DNA of 64,000 nucleotides from Hypericum androsaemum. Lineage: Eukaryota > Streptophyta > Magnoliopsida > Malpighiales > Hypericaceae. Shown piece by piece: positions 57,155 to 64,000 of this stretch (the stretch's first letter is position 1; each line of letters opens with the position of its first letter). Under the pieces are notes generated by a model. That model ran no database searches. It had not been told where the DNA came from and was given only the letters and a program-made list of their open reading frames with translations. The stretch covers positions 14,522,689 to 14,586,688 of the forward strand of contig OZ023180.1 of assembly GCA_963995505.1 (NCBI GenBank), read 5' to 3'. The position numbers were made by a program, and so were the translations under genes.

Positions 57155-60100
57155 AGTGCCCCGAGAGAAGCGACGGTTCCTGGCGACCAAGGTGTATACT
57201 AGGAAATATTTTCGAGGTCACAGGAAGAACGTGGAAGGCGTAGCTGCTTCTGTCACTCCCTCTTCCACGGAGGCATCCCCCGATGTGAGGAATACGGAGA
57301 AGAAGGTTCTCCTTAAGAGTGGGGAAGCTGGTGTTTGTGTCAGAGAGACGGATACAGGTGCTGTTCCCGCGGATGAGCGTGGAATTGACACCGTCTCCAC
57401 CAGTGATGCGGAGAAAGGAGTTCAAAAGAATAATGGGGATGTTGTGATGGAAGAGAGAGTGGCGGAACCCCATGTCAATGTTTCGAAAGGCACGGTAGCA
57501 GAATCCCAAGCACCGCAGCCTGTGGAAGCGGTGGTGGCAGAGCCACAGGCTTTTACTTCCGAGAAAGTTGCCTTGGTGGAAGTTTCCGTGGCTGAAGTGG
57601 AAGCGTGCCCTTTGGACGAGGCCACCAACAAAGTCCCTCCTTTGCAAGGTGTGGGAGCGAAACTTGTGGACCATCCTTCACGTGACGCAATGGTGGCAGA
57701 ATCTCCAGCCTGTCCTTCAGATGACATGGTTGCTGAGCCACATGCCCGTCCCTCAGAGGACACAATTGCGGAGCCTCCAGCCCGTTCCTCTGAAGACATG
57801 CTCGCAGAAGCCCTAGCTCATACTTCAGAGGACATGGTCGTGGAGCCCCCAGCTCGTGCCTCAGAAGACATGGTCATTGAGCTCCCAACCTGTCCCTCAG
57901 AGGACACAATTGCGGTGCCCTCTTATTGTTCATTGGAGGGCACAGTCGCAGAGCCTACAGCCCGTCCCTCGGAGGACATGGTCACACAGGCGACAGCCCA
58001 TCATTTGGAGGACATGGTATTGGAGCCCCCAGCCTGCCCTTCAGCGGATGCGGCTACAGGACCTGGAGGGGACCCTGAAGAGGATATGTTGTTAATAGAA
58101 CTGGTTGCTCCTCCCTCGAACGGTATACCACGAAAACGTAAAGCAGCTGTCTTAGCGGATGCAACCATGGGCCAGCAGCAATCTGCTTCTCTTCCAGGTG
58201 CTCCCTGTGATAATTTTGTGAGCCACAATCAACATGTTGAGATGGCCTCTGCCGCAGGTAATGGGCAACAGAATGGAGGGTTAGAGAGTAGGGTTAGGGT
58301 AAATGTGTCCTCCAGGACAAGACGTGAAAAAATAGAGATTCGCAGGAAGCTGGAGAACGAGCTTGCTGTTGTCAGGGGTTTAGTGAAGAGGATTGATGCT
58401 AAACAAGGGCAGCTTGGGCTTGGTCGGTTTACTGGTTTGCGGGTGTCTGTGAATGATGGTGGAATAAGTAGGGTCAGTTCAGATATTGGGTCCTTTGGTG
58501 TACCTCGGGAAAGCACGGCTCCGCTTCGGACGCCAACTCCTAGGCAGTCTAGACCATTGAGTCAGCTTAGTATATCTGTTATGGAGAACGGCCAGGGTGT
58601 GGGAGAGAGTTTTGAGAAAGAGAAAAGAACTCCAAAAGCAAATCAGTTTTACAGGAATTCGGATTTCTTGCTTGCAAAAGATAAGTTTCCTCCAGCCGAG
58701 AGTAATAAGAAGTCCAAGTTGAATGGCAAAAAGCATACAGGAGAATTGGGCCTTGGATTTGGACCGAATACTAAAGTTTTCAAGAGTTGCAATGCTTTGC
58801 TTGAGAGGCTGATGAAGCATAAGCACGGTTGGGTATTCAATACTCCTGTTGATGTGGTGACTCTTGGTTTGCATGATTATTACACTATCGTTAAGCATCC
58901 TATGGACCTGGGTACTGTTAAATCAAGACTGGGCAGGAATTGGTACAAGACACCTGACGAGTTTGCAGAAGATGTGAGACTCACATTCCATAATGCTATG
59001 ACATATAACCCAAAAGGGCAAGATGTCCACTTTATGGCAGAGCAGTTGTTGAAAATATTTGAGGACAAGTGGGCGACTATTACGTCCGACTGTGATCAGG
59101 AGATGCGGTTTACCACATACCACATGGGGGTTCGAACTCCCCCGCCAAGGAAGGCTCCTCTGTTTCCAGTAGCGCCTCTTGATATGAGCAGAATATTGGA
59201 GAGATCAGACTCAATGGCCTACACATCTTTTGAGACTAGACCAAAGTCAATGAGTACCACTCCATCAGCCAGAACTCCTGCTCTTAAGAAGCCGAAGGCC
59301 AAGGATCTGAATAAGAGAGACATGACCTATGAGGAAAAGCAGAAGCTCAGCACACACCTGCAGAGCCTACCTTCTGAAAAGTTGGACAACATTGTGCAGA
59401 TTATCAAGAAGAGGAATTCGACACTTTCTCAGCATGACGATGAGATTGAAGTGGATATTGATAGTGTTGATGCAGAAACCCTTTGGGAGCTGGATAGGTT
59501 TGTGATTAACTTTAAGAAGAGCTTAAGCAAACATAAAAGAAAAGCCGAACTTGCAATGCAAAAAAGGGCAGAAGCGCAGCAGAAAGCTCAGGAGAAGGTA
59601 GAGTCCCTTTATAAATTATAAGTTTACGTTTCTTTGTCTCGTTGCGGTATGATGTCAGAAGTAATAATTCAATGAGTGGGTTGTGGTACTACTTTGCAGA
59701 CTCCAGCAGCCGTGTTGGTAGAGGCACTGAAAGACTCCAACACGAACAGAGGTATTCGACTTTGCGATCTTTTGGAACAGTGGCTATCTTGTTGTTTGGC
59801 ATAATGGATATCTGATTTTCTGGTTGTTCGCATCAGCAGATGAAGGAAATATTCCCACTTCATTCCCTCCTCAAGCAGAGAAACAGGGGGATAATGGTAG
59901 TAGGTCGAGTAGCTCAAGCAGTTCAAGCAGTGATTCTGGATCTTCTTCCAGCGGTACTACATTTGATTTTTTAGTCACATTTTTTTGCGATGATCACTAA
60001 CCCATTTGTTATATTGTACATTCTTCTAACACATGCTCTCACTGTTGCAGACTCCGATAGTGATAGTTCATCAGCTTCTGGCTCTGATGTTGGTCATTGA
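57117..60100 (+). CDS. GTE4-like: GTE4-like bromodomain (BET-type) protein, four exons
   Basis: Proposed exons are 57117-59597, 59700-59751, 59840-59953 and 60051-60100, all with GT...AG introns and matching phases, giving 898 residues. Reading straight through intron 1 gives a false end at 59621. Domains: N-terminal KVYTRKYF motif (25-32) seen in GTE4-like proteins; an acidic 12-residue repeat block (192-311); a basic/coiled segment at about 400-425; a bromodomain at about 554-656 with WVFNTPVD, the acetyl-lysine-binding Asn in YNPKG (N631) and HPMDLGTVKSRL. The NET/extraterminal domain is at about 733-806 (MTYEEKQKLSTHLQSLP), then a basic helix. The spliced tail is Ser-rich and ends DSDSDSSSASGSDVGH, as in GTE proteins. 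They bind acetylated histones in the nucleus and support transcription and cell-cycle genes. Confidence 0.93.
57690..58049 (+). repeat. 36-bp coding minisatellite in the GTE gene
   Basis: Residues 192-311 are ten consecutive diverged copies of a 12-residue unit close to MVAEPPARPSED. Each unit is 36 bp, so the frame is kept. The units are acidic and Pro-rich and lie in the normally disordered segment between the N-terminus and bromodomain. Confidence 0.92.
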
Positions 60101-62212
60101 CAGAGGGCTCAATTTGTCCAGGTAGTTCTGCAATTTCCATCAGTGTGCCTTTTCATTTTTATGTAATTGTGGATCATCTTGGTGCATTTGCATCTATAAC
60201 TGAGCTACTTGGCAAACATGGAGAGTATTTTTGGCCTTTTTCACAAGCAGTTTTTGTTGGTGTTGCCTGTTAGTGATTCTGAATAATGTGATGCTGTTTT
60301 GTTATTTATTCTCGGAAGGCATCGCTGCATGTTCACTACTGCAGTTTGTTGCCAATCCAGGGTAATGGGTGGTATGAATTGTGGCTTTCACCATGCTGTA
60401 CACATTAAAATGAGTTACTTGTATTAGCTGGTGGATTCGTATATTTTCAGGTCTTCTGCATTTAATACAAGCGTCTAATTTCTTTTTCTGGAAATATATA
60501 ATCAATAGCCTAAGTACACCACCAAAAAAAATCAATAGCCTAAGTACTGCTGCTTGAAGGATTTTGGTTCTATCTCTTTTATCACCATTGTTTTGAGACA
60601 AATTCTTTTGAATATCTTCACATAATAAGCAAACTGTTGTTTGCTATTAGCTCTTCTCACTAATGTTGTACCTATTATTTTCCGCTCGCGGTTCATTTTT
60701 CTTTAAGATATGAAGTAGTCGTCTGGTTCCATTTGTTTGTTACGCTATTAAGTTTTCTTTTGGAACATCTGACAAGGGGCAACAGGGTGGTATTATTACC
60801 ATGATACGTGTCGTGTCGTGTCGGGGAGCATAGAGCTGCTCATTTAGGCAGGCAGCTGCAGTTTGACCTTAGCTCTCATGATTGTCTTTCGCAATTAATG
60901 ACCGATAGTGGTAGCTATAACTTCGCATGTCCTTTGTATGTAAACTGTTCGGAATTGTATTGACATAGTGTTCATCAACCGTACTCTAGTTATGTTAGGA
61001 TCTCAAGGCCCAAAAAACCAGATACAACGAGCTAATTAGATTTTGGCAATCAAAAGATATGACATGGATTAGATTTTGCTTGACTGCTTGTATCTCCATT
61101 CTGCATGACAACATGGTTGGAGTCGTTCGGGCTTGCACTCTGCTAATACTGCCGTTACCTTTTTTAAGTTTGCAGATCCCCGCGGTAGGATATGAGATGA
61201 TTCCTTGTATGTCGCAGTTGCGAATATCTTGCTTCCTATGGGATCCTCCGCATCTGGTGTAGTACAGCGGCGGAATTCTCAAATGCTGCCGTGGGGGGGC
61301 GCGTTCCTGTCTCGATCAGGAAGCGTCTCCTCGACGTCGAGTCTGTACAAGTGGGGAAGTTGCATGTTAGAATCTGTATAATAGAGTATGGTAGGGGGAT
61401 GAGTGTAAATTGGCTAACTTCTACTGATCACCTTAGTTTTAGTGGCTTTCATTGTGGTAGCAGCAGATTTCAGGGTAGAGGCGCTTCTGTAACTCACAAG
61501 TTGACCAACAAGTTGAATGGAAAATTGAGCTCTCCATTACTCGGTATATTCCTTCCTTTCAGCTACAATTTTTTTATGGAAAAGCTACCGTTCAAAACGT
61601 CCCGGACGATTTGGAGGTGAGAGGTTACGTTGGTTCTTTTGTTCCATGACTCCTCTGTTGTTTCTCTAAAAAAATTAACTAATTGAAATAATTATTCACT
61701 TAAATCTGAAACTCCCCTTAATTGTCTTAAATTATCCAATCACAATATAAGGGCGTCTTTACAATCTCGCTCTAGCGAGCATATTGTATGGAATTTTATA
61801 GAGTACATCGGTTGTGTATTATACAAGTAGAACCTCTATATATAAAGTGATATCCGAGTCGGGACTGGTATTTACTTAATATTATTAAATAAATATATAT
61901 TTTTACATACTTCATAAATACATATGTTTTGAGATATTAGTTTGTGCTATATTTGTTGTTTGATAGATTTTAATTATCATGTTTATTTTTTGAATTGTCT
62001 TCAAAAATAATTCTTGTGATCGACATCTTGTTGTAAAACAATATCTAAATAGAGTACAATATTTGAATAACTTTATAAGCCAAAATTTTAGGTGATTTAA
62101 ACAAACACAAAATATTTTTTTGGTATTTACATATTTATTGGTAAAAAATTCAATCTTAATTTTTGAGAAAAAATGCAATTCTCTTTTATATAGTGACTTC
62201 TCTAGAGTGTTC
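60101..62212 (+). other. GTE 3' region and spacer
   Basis: Begins with the probable GTE 3' untranslated region. No further gene was recognised. The frame 61291-61620 (109 codons) lacks motifs and its codon pattern looks random. The right part (61680-62212) is very AT-rich. Confidence 0.4.
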
Positions 62213-62707
62213 ATTTTTATAGGAAAAGTACATTTTACCTACCTGTAGTTTCACCGATTTTACTTTCAGAATGTGGTTTCAATTTGGTAATTCAGTTCCT
62301 GTGCTTTAAAATCTTTGACAGTATACGGTCCACTCTGGATGACATGAATAAAAACATCCATGTGGCTTGCCACGTAGGCTAAAACGATGTCTTTTTTTTC
62401 ACATGGCAAGGTGACTAGGTAAGTTGTTTGACACAGTTTTGAGTGGATAATTAACAAATTAATCCCAACTATTTTTTATATTTTTGAAAAAAATCCTATC
62501 GCTTCTATTCACAAAAAAATAATTAATTTTCTTCCTAACCGGAACAAACAAGAAGAAAATGGTAAATAATATAAAAATAAACTAGCCGATGATTCTATAC
62601 TATAACAGACACTAGACTAATACATGTCCCGTCACCGCCGGTACAAAAATTTTGCCGAAATAAATTATTCCTCCGGCAACTTAACGGCGGCGACAACAAC
62701 CCAACAC

Positions 62708-63048
62708 TCAGACAATAGCCACGACCGGTTTGTGTTCCGGCAAGGAGAAATCTAGGTCCCGGAAATAGTCGTCCCCCACGTCGAGATTGTCCGGGAGGAG
62801 CTCGACGCGGAGGCCGCCTTGATGATAATCTCATCGATGTATCGCTTCACCCGTTGCGGTGGACAGAAGAAAGAGGAGGACGAAGACGACCGGTCGTCGA
62901 TGACCTCCTCCTCCTAGTCGGTAGACGAATCAGTAGCGTCCGGATCAGTATAAGATATCCGAACAACATTTGGCATAGTGCCAGTGAACTTTCTGCTGAG
63001 TCTCTTGTGTTCACTGCACTTGACCGGTCTAAAAAAACTCGGGTCCAT
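62708..63048 (-). pseudogene. cytokinin response factor (AP2/ERF) lacking its AP2 domain
   Basis: From the ATG at 63048 the frame reads MDPSFFRPVKCSEHKRLSRK, then NVVRISYTDPDATDSSTD. This is the CRF domain that defines ERF subgroup VI (family pattern VKYTEH, VRISVTDPDATDSSSDEEE). A stop codon directly follows SSTD, after which EEEVIDD, QRVKRYIDEIIIKAASA matches the CRF segment leading to the AP2 domain. The AP2 domain (about 60 residues) is missing. In another frame an acidic tail follows (LPDNLDVGDDYFRDLDFSLP), ending in TGA at 62708-62710, and resembles a CRF C-terminus. So the copy has one nonsense codon and an internal deletion with a frame change. CRFs are cytokinin-induced nuclear factors; this one could not bind DNA as an ERF. 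Confidence 0.85.
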
Positions 63049-63206
63049 CTCTACATGGAGAGAGGAAACCGAAGAAAAAAGGGGAGAGGGAAGCAGTAAA
63101 TAGTAAAAAGTGAAAGAAATCGTTGGACTTTGGTTTATCTCAAGGTAGAAGACGATGACTGGAGCTGGGTTTTAGCAATCCGGTGGAAATCGTAATTGGA
63201 ATGGAG

Positions 63207-63214
63207 TTTATATA
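63207..63214 (-). promoter_or_regulatory. captured TATA box of the CRF fragment
   Basis: The minus strand reads CTATATAAACTCC at about 63203-63215, roughly 160 bases before the CRF ATG, with a CT-rich leader between. The promoter appears to have been copied with the coding fragment. Confidence 0.65.
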
Positions 63215-63289
63215 GCCCAAATTGCATAAAAATAAACACTAAATGTTTCTTCTGGTGGGCCCCACCGCATCCCACTCTTACCATTTAGG

Positions 63290-63676
63290 TAGGAAGTTGT
63301 AATGTTCTTTGATTAAGAATTGGGAGTACGAACCCTACTTGGTAGAATTGGGGGAAAAGAAGAAGAAGAGAGAGAGGTAGAAGAGGAAGAGGGGAAGGAA
63401 ACGGCAATTGCCAGCTAATTGATATGGTAATTTTCCAGGCGGGGGAGGAGGAGAAGAAGAAGAAGAAGAAGAAGAAGAAGAAGAAGAAGAAGAAGAGGTG
63501 ACGTGGCGCCACGTAGCCCGGGCAGGGTTCGGGCGGGTCCGGGCAGCTCCGGGCAGCTGTCCGAGGCCCTTTTTGATGTTAATTGGAATAAGTATGACTC
63601 GATTGGTCGGTTTTTTACCACAGGGTACTAAAGTGATTTTGGACGATACCACAGGGTACTAAAGTGGACTTTTTTC
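63290..63676. mobile_element. one-ended Mutator-like element, copy C
   Basis: The right end reversed reads GAAAAAAGTCCACTTTAGTA, as in 11744-12167 and 26220-27453. It is followed by the ACCCTGTGGTAT, GGGCAGCT and GTGGCGCCACGT blocks and an AAG trinucleotide run (about 63450-63497). The matching left end is missing, so a deletion or later insertion removed it. The left limit given is approximate. Confidence 0.65.
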
Positions 63677-64000
63677 AAAATTTTAAGGTCTGAATTACCA
63701 AATTGAAACTACGAAAGTAAAATCGGTAAAACTACAGATAGGTAAAGTGTACTTCTCCTTATTTTTATTGGTCCAAATAATATCCCTTTAGAGAAATTTT
63801 AAACTTAACCAATACCAATGTTTGATTGGCAGGATGACAACAGATTCTACTTTGTTTTGAACGGCGGTCAATTCTCACCCTTTGTAAAATGACAAAATTT
63901 TATTTGGGAGGAAAACAAAATCTAATATCGAACTTTGAAGTCGAAGTTTAGACTAATCCGCCTGAAAAAAAAACCTAACCAATGGGGAAACGGGAGGCAC

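Larger units (their letters stand above)
62221..63760. mobile_element. Pack-MULE carrying a cytokinin response factor fragment
   Basis: Inverted ends of about 75 bp: the left reads AGTACATTTTACCTACCTGT and the right reversed reads AGTACACTTTACCTATCTGT, continuing through CACCGATTTTACTTTC and CAATTTGGTAATTCAG blocks. The 8-mer ATTTTTAT lies on both sides (62213-62220, 63761-63768). The cargo on the minus strand is a promoter, leader and broken CRF coding region. The right part also holds one end of a different Mutator-like family (63290-63676). No transposase. Confidence 0.88.

Noticed and set aside
57422..57799. Minus-strand and alternate-frame ORFs across the GTE repeat block
   Set aside because: They are shadows created by the 36-bp in-frame repeat and have no independent motif.
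57117..59621. The 834-codon frame as the full GTE protein
   Set aside because: It reads seven codons into intron 1. Splicing at GTAGAG (59598) and three following exons in matching phase gives the Ser-rich tail expected of the family.
61291..61620. 109-codon plus-strand ORF as a gene
   Set aside because: No recognisable domain, no codon-use contrast with the surroundings, and no leader or splice context.
63450..63500. GAA/AAG run as a coding poly-Ser or CRISPR-like repeat
   Set aside because: It is a plain trinucleotide microsatellite inside a transposon end. There are no spacers, and the ORFs there are repeat artefacts.

Overview
The window is nuclear DNA of a flowering plant. It holds a CIN-type TCP transcription factor with a miR319 site, an ATL RING-H2 ubiquitin ligase and a plant GTE (BET-type) bromodomain gene with introns. 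These sit in AT-rich DNA packed with plant transposon families. The low-GC spacers suggest a eudicot, but that is inference.

Only three genes look intact. They are an intronless ATL gene (12407-13141, minus), an intronless TCP4-like gene (18769-19803, minus) and a four-exon GTE4-like gene (57117-60100, plus). The ATL and TCP genes share a strand but lie 5.6 kb apart with unrelated repeats between them. There is no operon-like organisation, and the genes act in separate processes: ubiquitination, leaf/organ development and acetyl-histone reading.

Most of the rest is transposon, much of it nested, and many boundaries can be fixed by target-site duplications (TSDs). A LINE (310-7020) is split by a minus-strand Copia (860-6326), and its reverse transcriptase region is split again by a tRNA-derived SINE. 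From 29685 to 40952 a five-layer nest is visible: a short-LTR element, then another LTR, then a 2.7-kb solo LTR with TSD GTTGT, then a Copia with TSD TTATG. A third Copia (49580-54634, TSD AAACT) lies inside a long-TIR element that carries an unidentified coding fragment. Two related solo LTRs (17533 and 23993) each have a perfect 5-bp TSD.

The most unusual content is a collection of long-TIR, Mutator-like non-autonomous elements, several with clear 9-bp TSDs (21228-22434, 41808-43017, 43519-45347, 47522-48619, 62221-63760 and others). Several carry gene-like cargo (Pack-MULEs). The clearest case, at 62221-63760, contains the promoter, leader and ends of a cytokinin response factor gene from which the AP2/ERF DNA-binding domain has been lost. 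The foldback at 43519-45347 carries two inverted tRNA-Gly-like RNA polymerase III units in its arms. hAT-type elements with 8-bp TSDs lie at 10288-10756 and 46095-47152.

No bacterial-type system, CRISPR array, rRNA gene or canonical functional tRNA was seen. All similarity statements come from reading by eye; no searches were run.
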